From an uncultured Bacteroidales bacterium (GTDB taxonomy: Bacteria; Bacteroidota; Bacteroidia; Bacteroidales; UBA932), in contig ONXC01000010.1 in NCBI GenBank assembly GCA_900321715.1, forward strand, positions 24,569-88,568: 64,000 bases of DNA, in the 5' to 3' direction. The translations under genes were made by a program, and so were the position numbers. The notes under the pieces were generated by a model, which saw only the letters and a program-made list of their open reading frames with translations, was not told where the DNA came from and searched no databases. Position 1 is the first letter of the stretch, and every line of letters begins with the position of its first letter. This document shows, in pieces, positions 46,720-56,030 of the stretch.

Positions 46720-48469
46720 AAACCTTTAATTCTGTTATGGAAATGAAGGCCGATACAGCCTTGGTGTACTTGTGCCAGTGGATAAGGACTGCGTCGTCTC
46801 CTATAATGCGAATTGCCGTTGTTGTGACCTTGGGGAAGGTGAACACGAACTCTGCGTTGTGCGGCTGGAAGAAAACTTCGTCAGAGTAGGGAAGGGCGGG
46901 TGTTACTGTTGCCTCGATGGGCACCCAGTTACCATCCTCATCCAGATATTCCGGATGCATGTTGCTGTACCATCCGCCGAATTCCTCAAGGGGACCGTAG
47001 TGGAATGAGATCATATCAGTTGTTATGGGCTCATTCCAGCGGTAGCCGAAAAAGTCGCGTTTGGGAGCGTTTGACTTCTCTCCAAGTGAGTAGAATGCTG
47101 CTCCGGGGCCGCTCTCCACACCGTCGTTGATTACATCCACGGTGTAGGCGCGGTAGGTGACAGGGATGGTGAGCCAGCAGGAATCCAGCGTGGCGCGGTC
47201 TGTCTGACGGGTAGCGGCAAGGATTTCCGCGGCTTCAGGGGCCAGGTTGCGGCCACTGGGGGCTGGAAGTTCAAACAGGGCTGCCGCCTCCTTTGCAGGA
47301 GTGAAGCGGGCCTTGCGGTTGATGGTATAGATCTTTTCTCCGTTTTCCTCACGTACCTTTCCGCCACGTGCAAGGATGTTCTTTTCGGCAAGAACCACCG
47401 TTCGCTCTATGAGGTCCTCGATGGAGGCATCGGGCATATCGTAACGGGTTACGTTGATGTAGCGGTCGTTGAAGGGCTTAGTCCAGTGCTCGAAAGGCAT
47501 TGCACGGTCCAGCGGAACGCCCTCTATGCCGTTGATGACGCCAAGCAGGCCGCACATAGTGGCAGTCTGGTTGTCGCAGTCAAAGCCAAGGGCGCAGCCG
47601 ATGAGGAGGGTTTCCTCTATGTCTCCGTTGCCGTAAAGCAGCGAGAGTATGCCCATGGCGCCGTTGAGGTCTGCGTTCCAGATGCTCCTGGTGATGTCCG
47701 GCTCATTGAAATAGAGTTCATCGGCAATCACCTTGCGGGCTGCCTTCCAGTTGTCGGGATACTGCTGGTGAAGCGCTATGCACTCATCAATAATCTTGCG
47801 GAAGCGGTCCTTCTTGGGGAGATACTCCTTTGCGTGCCTGATGAGGGTGGGGATATCCTTTTCAAAGAAGGCCTCGGAATACATTGCTCCGTATACCACG
47901 GTAGGTGACACGGCCCAGTCGTCGGAGGTGATGCGGGCTGCCCAGTCTGAGATGCCGGCGGCATAGGCGGGCATTCCGGGGGCGGTATAGGCCCAGATCT
48001 CATTGATGAGCTGGGGATCTATCTGGAACCAGTGGGGGTTGTACTGCTTGCTGCCGGTGAGTGGAGGGGTGAAGCCATAGTGCATCAGGCCAAGGGCTGC
48101 GCGGTTTGCCAGCCACACCCTGTCACGGATGTGGTACATCCAGTGCTCACGTACCTGTGCATAGGTAGGATCAACGCCGTTTTTCTCCATCATAAGAAGA
48201 TAGAGATACTCCACGTCTGTGTCGTCGTCAGAGAATGCTCCGTCTACGGCTTCCATCTTGCGCATTGCCTTGTTGAATACAAAGGGGCCTTCACCGGGCT
48301 CGTCCACAAACTTGTTTTCATATTCAAGTCCGTAGATGTTGCCCACCATCTGGCCGATCCAGGCTCCGGCAATCTTGTCCTTAAGCTCCGTGCGGGTAAT
48401 CTCCATCGGCTTTTGGGCGCAGGAGGCAAGAGCCAGAAGGCAAAGGAATATGAGTGCTGAGCGTTTCAT
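46706..48469 (-). CDS. ADP-ribosylglycohydrolase family lipoprotein 1
   Basis: 587 aa from the ATG at 48469 (the frame opens at a TTG two codons earlier). Lipobox LASC. Family motifs DKIAGAWIGQMVG, FSDDDTDVEYLYL (the classical DDT metal site) and CALGFDCDNQTATMCGLLG. A C-terminal beta-sandwich carrier-like domain follows (about 430-587). More distant from the other two. Lies 2 nt after the susD stop, so it is probably the key hydrolase linked to the importer. Confidence 0.87.
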   Translation of the reverse strand: MKRSALIFLCLLALASCAQKPMEITRTELKDKIAGAWIGQMVGNIYGLEYENKFVDEPGEGPFVFNKAMRKMEAVDGAFSDDDTDVEYLYLLMMEKNGVDPTYAQVREHWMYHIRDRVWLANRAALGLMHYGFTPPLTGSKQYNPHWFQIDPQLINEIWAYTAPGMPAYAAGISDWAARITSDDWAVSPTVVYGAMYSEAFFEKDIPTLIRHAKEYLPKKDRFRKIIDECIALHQQYPDNWKAARKVIADELYFNEPDITRSIWNADLNGAMGILSLLYGNGDIEETLLIGCALGFDCDNQTATMCGLLGVINGIEGVPLDRAMPFEHWTKPFNDRYINVTRYDMPDASIEDLIERTVVLAEKNILARGGKVREENGEKIYTINRKARFTPAKEAAALFELPAPSGRNLAPEAAEILAATRQTDRATLDSCWLTIPVTYRAYTVDVINDGVESGPGAAFYSLGEKSNAPKRDFFGYRWNEPITTDMISFHYGPLEEFGGWYSNMHPEYLDEDGNWVPIEATVTPALPYSDEVFFQPHNAEFVFTFPKVTTTAIRIIGDDAVLIHWHKYTKAVSAFISITELKVYEAK

Positions 48470-48471
48470 AA

Positions 48472-50022
48472 TCAATATCCGGGATTCTGGGGATTAAGAT
48501 TGGGGTTAGCGCTGCGCTTGTCCTCAGGAATAGGAAGGAGGATGTGTCCGGGATCTGAATCGGCCGGTTTTGCCCACCAGGCTTCCAGATACTTGTCAAA
48601 GCGTACAAGGTCGTTATGGACCCAGCCTTCAAGGGCCATCTCTTTCTGGCGCTCCTCAAAGAAGCTGTCCAGATTGAGGTCTGCTGCGGCGATGGGAGCA
48701 AGACCCGCACGGGTGCGGATTTGCTGGAATTCGGGAACAGCTGCAGCATCAACTGCCTTGTTATCACGAAGGAGGCACTCTACATACATCAGAACAACAT
48801 CGGCATAACGCATCAGGATGAAGTCGTTCTCCATATCCACGCTGTAGGAGGTGAGGCTGCCGTCTGTCTGATAGGGCCACTTGATGAAACGGGCGCCTTC
48901 CATACGGTCAAGACCTCTTCCGAAGTGATCTTCAGGAATGGGGGTGTCAAGAAGGCTGTATGGAAGTTTGATGGGTTTGCCTTGGGCATCAAGGTCGTCA
49001 ACCATCACTCGCTGGCCGTTTGAATCGTAGATGTCTCCAAATAACCAAGTGTCGGTTTTACGTGTGTCATTGGCATCATATCTGGCCATAAAGTCAGGTT
49101 GTCCCATATGGGTGCCGTTCCACGTGCCTGCGGTGATGTTGTAGGCGGGGAAAATATCCTCGTTCAGGGTGAGAACAAAAGGATAGAAGGTATGGGAAGT
49201 ATAAATACTGCTATAGGGTATAGCAAGAATGGCTTCTGTTGAACCTTCGTTATGTATTGCAAAGTTCTGTGCGTAAGTAGGCGTCAGATGGAAGTGACCG
49301 CTGTTCATAATAGCTTCGCACTGCTCCTTTGCCTTTGCCCATTGTTCCGTTCCGGTGTAAACCTTTGCGTTGAGATAAAGTTTTGCCAGCATAAAACGGG
49401 CGACATCCTGCGTTACACGGCCGTATGTCTTGGTCGTGGGAGTGTCTTCCAGAAATTCCAGATTTGTTAGCAACTCCTGCTCCATCCAAGTGTACATCTC
49501 TGAACGGGATTTTACCTCTGGAAGGGTTGTAACGGTTTTGTCGATGGAGAACGGAACTTTGCCCCAGAGGTCAACAGCCATAAAATAGTAGTAAACCCTC
49601 AGAACCTTGCACTCTGCGATATTCTGTTTTACCATCGGGCTTTGTTCAAGCTTCTCAAGCTCATAAATTGCATCGTTACAGGCCGATATTCCGTTGAAGC
49701 AGAAATCCCAGCCGGTTCCGACAAGTTTATTGCTGGTGGTGATGTTATGGGTCTGGAGTTCAGTATAACGGGCTTCGCCCCAGTGCTTGTCATACGATTT
49801 GGGGACGGCGAGTTCATTGCCTAACTGAAGGACAAGAGTCCAATAACTCTGCTCTTCTCCCCAGTTCTGCAATTTGGTATAGGGACGGGAGGTATACTGA
49901 GCGATGACCTCGTCGTGCTTCATAAACTCTTCCTTGGAGATCTGGGAATAGAGTTGCTCGTCCAGGTTGGTGCAGGCGGTCATTGCCAGCACTGCAAATG
50001 CTATGGTGACAATCTTTTTCAT
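48472..50022 (-). CDS. susD: SusD/RagB-family nutrient-binding lipoprotein
   Basis: 516 aa surface lipoprotein forming the lid of the SusC channel. Lipobox MTAC (Cys17), helical TPR-like body with SWYFNG-type segments (GISACNDAIYELEKL, LRVYYYFMAVDLWGKVPF), and the C-terminal ERQKEMALEGWVHNDLVRF motif. 4 nt downstream of susC. Ligand not predictable; neighbours suggest nucleosides or ADP-ribosides. Confidence 0.94.
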   Translation of the reverse strand: MKKIVTIAFAVLAMTACTNLDEQLYSQISKEEFMKHDEVIAQYTSRPYTKLQNWGEEQSYWTLVLQLGNELAVPKSYDKHWGEARYTELQTHNITTSNKLVGTGWDFCFNGISACNDAIYELEKLEQSPMVKQNIAECKVLRVYYYFMAVDLWGKVPFSIDKTVTTLPEVKSRSEMYTWMEQELLTNLEFLEDTPTTKTYGRVTQDVARFMLAKLYLNAKVYTGTEQWAKAKEQCEAIMNSGHFHLTPTYAQNFAIHNEGSTEAILAIPYSSIYTSHTFYPFVLTLNEDIFPAYNITAGTWNGTHMGQPDFMARYDANDTRKTDTWLFGDIYDSNGQRVMVDDLDAQGKPIKLPYSLLDTPIPEDHFGRGLDRMEGARFIKWPYQTDGSLTSYSVDMENDFILMRYADVVLMYVECLLRDNKAVDAAAVPEFQQIRTRAGLAPIAAADLNLDSFFEERQKEMALEGWVHNDLVRFDKYLEAWWAKPADSDPGHILLPIPEDKRSANPNLNPQNPGY

Positions 50023-50026
50023 ACTC

Positions 50027-52927
50027 TTAGAACTTTACGGTGGCACCAAGGGTGAACATACGGGTGCGGGGATAATAGCTTGTTCCCTCGATACCCGGGG
50101 TAAGGCCGGAAAGCTGAACTTCGGGGTCTACGCCGGTGTAACCGGTGATGCAAAGCAGGTTCTGTCCTACCAGATATACGCGTATCCCCTTTACGAATCT
50201 GTTTTTCCAGGGAACATCATACGAGAAGGTGACATTGTCAAGTTTTACGTATGTGGCGTCTTCAAGAGTACGGCTGGAATATACCACCTTTCCGGTGTAT
50301 TCCGTATAATTGAGCCAGGAAGCCAGGACGTTCTTTACGCCCATCTCAGAGATATTCTCATACAGGGCCCTGAGCTGGTTGAAGGCCTTGCCTCCAAAGG
50401 AGCCGCGGATGGTGGCGCTGAGAGAGAAAGGACCGTAAGTGAGAGTATTGCTCCAGCCAAGGGTGAAGTCCGGGTATGCAGATCCAAGATTTACCCATTC
50501 GTTCTGGTCAATATTCTTGAGCTTCTGGTTACCGTCTCCGGAGAACTTGGTGAAGAGTGGTCCGTAGAAGGTACCGATGCTTTCTCCTTCAATAAGCCTC
50601 TGGCAGTTTGCTCCAAGAGGAGTGTTGAGCCAGCCGATGCGGTATTCCTGTCCCTGGAACTCCTCATTGGTGAAGGAGATGAGTTTGTTGCGGTTCATTG
50701 AGAACACGATGGAGGTGTTCCAGGTGAAGTTTTTGGTCTTCACGGGATCACCCCACAGGGTAATTTCCAAACCGGTGTTGGAGATAGCTCCCACGTTGGT
50801 GAAGTACTTCTCATAATCGTACGGAGGAACAGGAACCTTATAGTTGTAAAGAAGGTTGCTGGTGAGGCGGTAGTAGTAATCTATGGTGCCGCCTGCGCGC
50901 CCGTTAAGGAATGAGAAGTCCAGACCTACGTTCCATTCGCTCTTCTTCTCCCACTGGAGATCAGGGTTGGCGTTGCTTGATGGAGCGTATGAGTTGGACC
51001 ACTTGCCGTCATAGTAGAAATATCCGACGGGCTCTACCCTCAGGATAGACTTGTAGTTGGCAAAATCCTGGTTGCCGGTCATACCAAAGCCGGCGCGGAG
51101 CTTGAGCTCGTCTATCCAGGTGATATTCTTCATAAAAGGCTCTTCAGTGATGCGCCAGCCAAGGCTTACGGCGGGGAAGAGGGCCCACTTGTTGTTTACG
51201 CCAAAACGTGAAGAACCGTCGTAACGCAGGGAGACGGAAGCCATATACTTTTCGGCATAATTGTACATTACGCGGCCGAAGAATGCGATGTAGCGGCTTC
51301 CCTCACGGTTGGAAGACATATCTGCCTTGCCGTCCTTGATGGCGCTACCGGCACCCATATTGTTGGTTTGGAAATAGTCCAGGTCAAATCCGTAGTTGGA
51401 CATATAGTTGCTGCGGGAACTAAGTTCCTGGAAAGCATAGCCGGCAACGGCCTGGACGTGATGGTTTCCAAACACGTTACTGTACTGGAGAGTACTTTCA
51501 AACTGGATGTCGCTGTCAAGCTCGTTGGAAATCTCTGCGATACCTTTCTTTCCACTCTCTCCGGGATAATTCCTGGTGCGGTAATCTCGGTTTTCATAGC
51601 GTTCTACGCTGTAGCTCACAAAGTTGTCCCATTTGAGGCCCTTCACCGGGAGAATATTGAGGGTAGCACGGCCGTTTACGCCGATGTCGTCAATCTCAGT
51701 GTTGGAGTCGCGCTCGTTGAGCATTGCCACAGGGTTGTAGTAATCCATTGACTCGCTTTGGGTGAAATAACCTCCTCTGCCATTCTCGTCATATACCGGT
51801 TCAGTGGGGTTGTGAAAGAAGGCCTGACGGAAAATGCCCATACGGGCGCCCTTGTACTGACGCTTTACATAGTTTAGGTTAACGTCAAAATTGAGCCAGC
51901 CCTCAAGGGCTTCCTGACGGATATTGCTCTTGATGAGGTATTTGTTGGCATCGTTCTTCTTGAGGATACCCTGGTTCTGCTCCACATTGATGACAGTACG
52001 GTGGCTGAATTTGTCTGAGCCGCCGGATATTGCCAGGTTGTGCTTGTGGCTAACCGGAGTACGGGTGACTTCCTTGAACCAGTCGGTATCATATCCATAA
52101 AGTTTATTCTTATTGGCGGGCAGATACTCGTTGATGGTATTGGTAAACTGCTCGGCATTCATAGGTACGGCCCTTGAGCGCACGGTTTGTACGGTAACCT
52201 GGCCGTCATATTCCACATTGGTGTGGCCCGCGCGTGCGCGCTTTGTAGTAATAATGATAACGCCGTTGGTGCCGCGGGTACCGTAGATGGCGGCTGCGGA
52301 ACCATCTTTCAGGACGTCGATTGACTCAACCTCCTGGAAGTTGATGCTGCGGATATCGGCACCCACTACACCGTCAATGATGATGAGCGGGCCCTGGCCT
52401 GCGCTGAGGGTGTTGGTGCCTCGGAGCAGGATTTCGTAGGATGCGGTGGGGTCTCCGCCGTTGGGGTTGGTGACGCTGAGGCCGGCCACCTTGCCCTGGA
52501 GCATACCCGCTGCCGATGTGAATGAACCCTTGTCAAAGTCTTCGGCCTTTAGGCTTACCACTGATCCGGTGACTTCCTTCTTGGTGGTGGTGCCGTAACC
52601 GATGGCTACGGACTCTTTAAGCAGAGTGGCCTCTGAAGGGTTTAACTGGATATTGTACTGTGTAGCGTCACCCACGGTGAAACTACCGTCGTCATAACCT
52701 AGATAGGAAACTGTTACCACAGCTCCGCTTTTGGCGCTCACGGAAAAGGCTCCGTCTACGTCTGTGATTGCGTAGGCGTTTGTCCCGCTTACAACCAAGG
52801 TTGCGCCAGGGAGGGCGTCACCTCGCTCGTCTGTGACCTTTCCCGTCACAGTTTTTGTCTGTGCGAAAGCTGCAACCCCGATAAGCATCAGGGCGGCAGC
52901 TGTAAGGAATTTATGTATATTACTCAT
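50027..52927 (-). CDS. susC: SusC/RagA-family TonB-dependent outer-membrane transporter
   Basis: 966 aa. Signal peptide, N-terminal carboxypeptidase-like domain (about 24-105, GKVTDERGDALPGATLVV), plug with LLRGTNTLSAGQGPLIIIDG and GSAAAIYGTRGTNGVIIITTK, then a 22-strand barrel ending TLGATVKF. Works with SusD and with TonB/ExbBD. The gene contains none of the GGCCGAT heptamers that dot the rest of the window. Confidence 0.96.
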   Translation of the reverse strand: MSNIHKFLTAAALMLIGVAAFAQTKTVTGKVTDERGDALPGATLVVSGTNAYAITDVDGAFSVSAKSGAVVTVSYLGYDDGSFTVGDATQYNIQLNPSEATLLKESVAIGYGTTTKKEVTGSVVSLKAEDFDKGSFTSAAGMLQGKVAGLSVTNPNGGDPTASYEILLRGTNTLSAGQGPLIIIDGVVGADIRSINFQEVESIDVLKDGSAAAIYGTRGTNGVIIITTKRARAGHTNVEYDGQVTVQTVRSRAVPMNAEQFTNTINEYLPANKNKLYGYDTDWFKEVTRTPVSHKHNLAISGGSDKFSHRTVINVEQNQGILKKNDANKYLIKSNIRQEALEGWLNFDVNLNYVKRQYKGARMGIFRQAFFHNPTEPVYDENGRGGYFTQSESMDYYNPVAMLNERDSNTEIDDIGVNGRATLNILPVKGLKWDNFVSYSVERYENRDYRTRNYPGESGKKGIAEISNELDSDIQFESTLQYSNVFGNHHVQAVAGYAFQELSSRSNYMSNYGFDLDYFQTNNMGAGSAIKDGKADMSSNREGSRYIAFFGRVMYNYAEKYMASVSLRYDGSSRFGVNNKWALFPAVSLGWRITEEPFMKNITWIDELKLRAGFGMTGNQDFANYKSILRVEPVGYFYYDGKWSNSYAPSSNANPDLQWEKKSEWNVGLDFSFLNGRAGGTIDYYYRLTSNLLYNYKVPVPPYDYEKYFTNVGAISNTGLEITLWGDPVKTKNFTWNTSIVFSMNRNKLISFTNEEFQGQEYRIGWLNTPLGANCQRLIEGESIGTFYGPLFTKFSGDGNQKLKNIDQNEWVNLGSAYPDFTLGWSNTLTYGPFSLSATIRGSFGGKAFNQLRALYENISEMGVKNVLASWLNYTEYTGKVVYSSRTLEDATYVKLDNVTFSYDVPWKNRFVKGIRVYLVGQNLLCITGYTGVDPEVQLSGLTPGIEGTSYYPRTRMFTLGATVKF

Positions 52928-52939
52928 ATTGGCTTGTTT

Positions 52940-53953
52940 TTACATTCCGGCTATGACAATGCAGGACAGACCGGCAAGGAAGAGGCCGAACATAAGGGCA
53001 AGGAGGCCGTAGACACCCTTGCTGGCCCCCTTGAACTCCTTCCAGATGAATACGCCCCAGATGGCGGCGATCATGGGAGCGCCCTGACCAAGGGCGTAGG
53101 AAACGGCTGCGCCGGCTTCTCCGGCCGATATATAGTTGAGGGATGTACCAAGTGCCCAGATGGCGCCTCCAAGCATACCCACAAGGTGAGTTTTGAAGTT
53201 ACCCTTGAAATACTGGGCGTAGGTGACTGGCTCTCCCACGAAGGGTTTTTTCATCACTATGGTGTTCACGATGAAGTTACTCAGGAACACGCCCAGAGCG
53301 AATATCACCATTGCGGTGTAAGGGGTGAGTTTTCCGGCTGCGGGATTGTGGAAATCGGCCAGATCAACTCCATTATATACAAGAGCGCTGAAGAAGGACA
53401 TGATAAGGCCTGCAAGAACTGCCAGGATGATGCCCTTGCGGTTCTGTTTGGGGTCTCTTTGTTCATTGGAAACCTTTCCGGAAGCGATGCCGTTGCAGAT
53501 GACGGCTGCAACAACCAGAGCTACGCCAAGCCACAGGAGGCCGGTGTTCTGGCCTGCGACGGGATGGAGGAGGAGATTGTTCAGGACACCCATCACAAGG
53601 GCGATGCCTACGCCAAGAGGGAAGGCTACGGCAAGGCCTGCGATTGATGTGGATGCACTCAGAAGTATGTTGGAAACGTTGAATACCACGGCGCCAAGGA
53701 GCACCCAGCCGATACTTGACCAATTGGCCTGGGCAATATCCTGCAGGAAGGGACGTCCTTCACTGCCGATACTTCCTGCGGTGAAGGCAAGAAGCAGGGA
53801 GAAGAGGACCATGCCGATTACGTAGTCCCAGTAGAACAGTTCATAGCGCCAACTTTTTGCGGCCAGTTTCTGGGTGTTGCCCCAGGAACCCCAGCAAAGC
53901 ATAGTGATGAAGCAGAAAATGACTGCAAGAGAGTAACTGCCAACGATAAACAT
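52940..53953 (-). CDS. GRP-family sugar permease, probably ribose
   Basis: 337 aa inner-membrane protein with about 10 hydrophobic helices. The GRP/DMT layout is shown by FCFITMLCWGSWGNTQKLA at the N-terminus and FPLGVGIALVMGVLNN. Members include RbsU and GlcU, and a similar permease occurs in the Bacteroides thetaiotaomicron ribose locus. Between rbsK (21 nt) and susC (12 nt). Substrate inferred from the ribokinase. Confidence 0.85.
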   Translation of the reverse strand: MFIVGSYSLAVIFCFITMLCWGSWGNTQKLAAKSWRYELFYWDYVIGMVLFSLLLAFTAGSIGSEGRPFLQDIAQANWSSIGWVLLGAVVFNVSNILLSASTSIAGLAVAFPLGVGIALVMGVLNNLLLHPVAGQNTGLLWLGVALVVAAVICNGIASGKVSNEQRDPKQNRKGIILAVLAGLIMSFFSALVYNGVDLADFHNPAAGKLTPYTAMVIFALGVFLSNFIVNTIVMKKPFVGEPVTYAQYFKGNFKTHLVGMLGGAIWALGTSLNYISAGEAGAAVSYALGQGAPMIAAIWGVFIWKEFKGASKGVYGLLALMFGLFLAGLSCIVIAGM

Positions 53954-53974
53954 AGTCTTATGGTTTTTTAATTA

Positions 53975-54874
53975 TTATAAATCTTTACGGTAAGGGATGG
54001 CGTTCTGTGCTCCCATCTTCTGGACAGTAAGGGCCGATGCCGCGCAGGCGAACTCTGCGGCCTCCTTGAGGGATTTTCCTTCGGAGATGGCTACGCAGAG
54101 GGCACCGCAGAAGGTGTCTCCGGCGGCAGTGGTGTCTACGGCCTTCACTTTATGGGCGGGGACGAAGACGGACGGACCGCCCTCGCAGATGAGTGCGCCC
54201 TTGCTGCCCATAGTGACGATGAGTTTCCCAACCCCCTTTGCCTGCATGGCCTTTGCGGCGGCCTGAGCTTCTTCCTGAGAGGTTACAGGCATACCGCTGA
54301 AGGTGGAAAGCTCCGTTTCATTGGGGATGAAAAGGTCTATGTTACGGAAGATCTCTTCCGGGAGGGGGCAGGCGGGTGCGGGATTGAGGACCACGGTCTT
54401 TCCGGCCTGGTGCGCAATCTTTGCAGCCTTGAGGACGGAAGGGATAGGGCTCTCCAGCTGAAGGAGAAGGATATCACAACTTTCAAGGTCCTTTCGTGAT
54501 TTCTCGATATCATCTTCCGTGAGGTCTCCGTTTGCTCCGGATGCAACTACTATGCAGTTCTCTGCGTGGGAATCCACATAGATAAGTGCTACGCCCGAGG
54601 GAAGCTCTGAGCGGAGGATGCCGGATGTGTCCAGACCTTCTTTCTCATACTGTGCTATGGAATTGTCCCCGAACATGTCCTTTCCCACCTTGCAGATGAA
54701 CTTGACCTTACCGCCAAGCCTCTGGGCGGCCACTGCCTGATTTGCGCCTTTTCCGCCGGCGCCCATTGTGAAAACGCCTCCCAGGACGGTTTCACCGGGA
54801 CGGGGAAGTTCCGCGGTCTTTGCGGTCATATCCGTATTACTGCTGCCTATGACCAGAATAGTTTTTGGGCTCAT
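53975..54874 (-). CDS. rbsK: Ribokinase
   Basis: PfkB-family kinase making ribose-5-phosphate. 299 aa. N-terminal SSNTDMTAKTAELPRPGETVLG and GGKGANQAVAAQRLG, C-terminal anion-hole motif DTTAAGDTFCGAL. First gene of the operon; a LacI-type operator and a -7 box precede it. Its presence identifies ribose as a likely end product of the glycohydrolases downstream. Confidence 0.93.
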   Translation of the reverse strand: MSPKTILVIGSSNTDMTAKTAELPRPGETVLGGVFTMGAGGKGANQAVAAQRLGGKVKFICKVGKDMFGDNSIAQYEKEGLDTSGILRSELPSGVALIYVDSHAENCIVVASGANGDLTEDDIEKSRKDLESCDILLLQLESPIPSVLKAAKIAHQAGKTVVLNPAPACPLPEEIFRNIDLFIPNETELSTFSGMPVTSQEEAQAAAKAMQAKGVGKLIVTMGSKGALICEGGPSVFVPAHKVKAVDTTAAGDTFCGALCVAISEGKSLKEAAEFACAASALTVQKMGAQNAIPYRKDL

Positions 54875-54904
54875 ATTTCTAGTGTTATTTTGTGCTCAAA
54901 TTTT

Positions 54905-54920
54905 GCGCAAACGATTGCGC
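54905..54920. promoter_or_regulatory. LacI-family operator between rbsK and its regulator
   Basis: GCGCAAACGATTGCGC: perfect 6-bp arms (GCGCAA/TTGCGC) around a central ACGA, the usual shape of a LacI-family site with a central CG. It lies 9 nt downstream of the rbsK -7 box, over the expected transcription start, so binding should repress the operon. Confidence 0.72.
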
Positions 54921-54929
54921 TATCCTAAA

Positions 54930-54937
54930 CAAATATA
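54930..54937 (-). promoter_or_regulatory. -7 box TATATTTG of the rbsK operon
   Basis: Perfect TAnnTTTG on the minus strand, upstream of the operator. No good -33 match 19-20 nt away. Confidence 0.55.
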
Positions 54938-54991
54938 ATAAAAAATTTTTAGGTTGTTTCGGCATGTTTCAAAAAAATGCATAAAAGTGTG

Positions 54992-54999
54992 TATCTTTG
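54992..54999 (+). promoter_or_regulatory. -7 box TATCTTTG of the LacI-family gene
   Basis: Perfect TAnnTTTG, 17 nt before the ATG; a TTTC at 54967-54970 could be a weak -33 element. Confidence 0.6.
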
Positions 55000-55016
55000 G
55001 GGGAAATTTTTAACAA

Positions 55017-56030
55017 ATGGGCCACAAAAACACACTCCTTACCGTTTCGGAACAAACCGGATACTCTGTATCGACGGTTTCAAGGGTGCTTTCAGGCAAG
55101 GCGCGTAAATATAGGATCAGCAGGGAAGCGGAAGAAAAGATTACGGCCGAGGCTGAAAGGCTTAACTATCAGCCCAATCTCATTGCACAGACCCTGAGGA
55201 CCCAGCAGTCAAAGACTATCGGCCTTCTTATTCCCTCCGTGGATAATCCTTTCTTTGCTACGCTTTCCGGTATTATTATAGGTATTCTAAACGCCAAGGG
55301 CTATCATACCCTTCTGGCCGATTCCCGTGAGTCCGGGAAGGATGAGATCCAGGAACTCAGGATGTTCATGAGCCGCAGCGTTGACGGAATTATCTGTATA
55401 CCGGCATCATCTACGCCGGATTTCCATGAGCAGGTGAGTTCCCAAATCCCTATGGTGCTTGTAGACCGTCACTTTAAGAGTACCTCACTGTCTTATGTCT
55501 GTACGGATAATTACGCGGGAGCCAGAATGGCTACAGAGTACCTTCTGAGCAAAGGGTATAAGAGCATCCTGGCCATTCAGGGCGTACCGGATTCAATGCC
55601 CAACAGGGAGCGTGTAAGGGGATTCAAGGATGCAATAGGCGTTCACGGAGTGGCGTATAGTGTGGTAGGAGACGCTTTTTCCGTGGAGAACGGCAAGAGG
55701 GAAGTGCTGAACGCTTTTTCTGGCGCTCAGAAACAATTTGATTCCGTGTTTGCATTCAGTTCAACTATCCTCCTCGGGGCAATTGATTCTCTGAGGCGTC
55801 TTGGACTCAGGCCGGGGAAGGATGTGGGTATTATTTCTTATGACAACAACGGCTTCCTGGATTTTATGGATCCAGCCGTCACAAGGGTGGAGCAGCCTCT
55901 GAGGGAAGCCGGTCAGATTGCCGTAGATACATTGTTTGAGATCATGGGCGCCCGCCGTGCCGGTCATCCGGATCCTCCCTCACGCCAGATCCTGATTCCA
56001 CCTACGCTGGTGGTCCGCGGGAGCTGCTGA
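55017..56030 (+). CDS. LacI-family transcriptional regulator of the riboside locus
   Basis: 337 aa. N-terminal helix-turn-helix LTVSEQTGYSVSTVSRVLSG (residues 8-27) and hinge LNYQPNLIAQTLRTQQS. The sugar-binding core has IGLLIPSVDNPFFA and ends VTRVEQPLREAGQIAVDTL. Divergent from rbsK across a 142-nt gap that carries the operator. Probably senses ribose or a phosphorylated derivative. The 3' end overlaps a convergent gene by 51 nt. Confidence 0.93.
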   Translation: MGHKNTLLTVSEQTGYSVSTVSRVLSGKARKYRISREAEEKITAEAERLNYQPNLIAQTLRTQQSKTIGLLIPSVDNPFFATLSGIIIGILNAKGYHTLLADSRESGKDEIQELRMFMSRSVDGIICIPASSTPDFHEQVSSQIPMVLVDRHFKSTSLSYVCTDNYAGARMATEYLLSKGYKSILAIQGVPDSMPNRERVRGFKDAIGVHGVAYSVVGDAFSVENGKREVLNAFSGAQKQFDSVFAFSSTILLGAIDSLRRLGLRPGKDVGIISYDNNGFLDFMDPAVTRVEQPLREAGQIAVDTLFEIMGARRAGHPDPPSRQILIPPTLVVRGSC

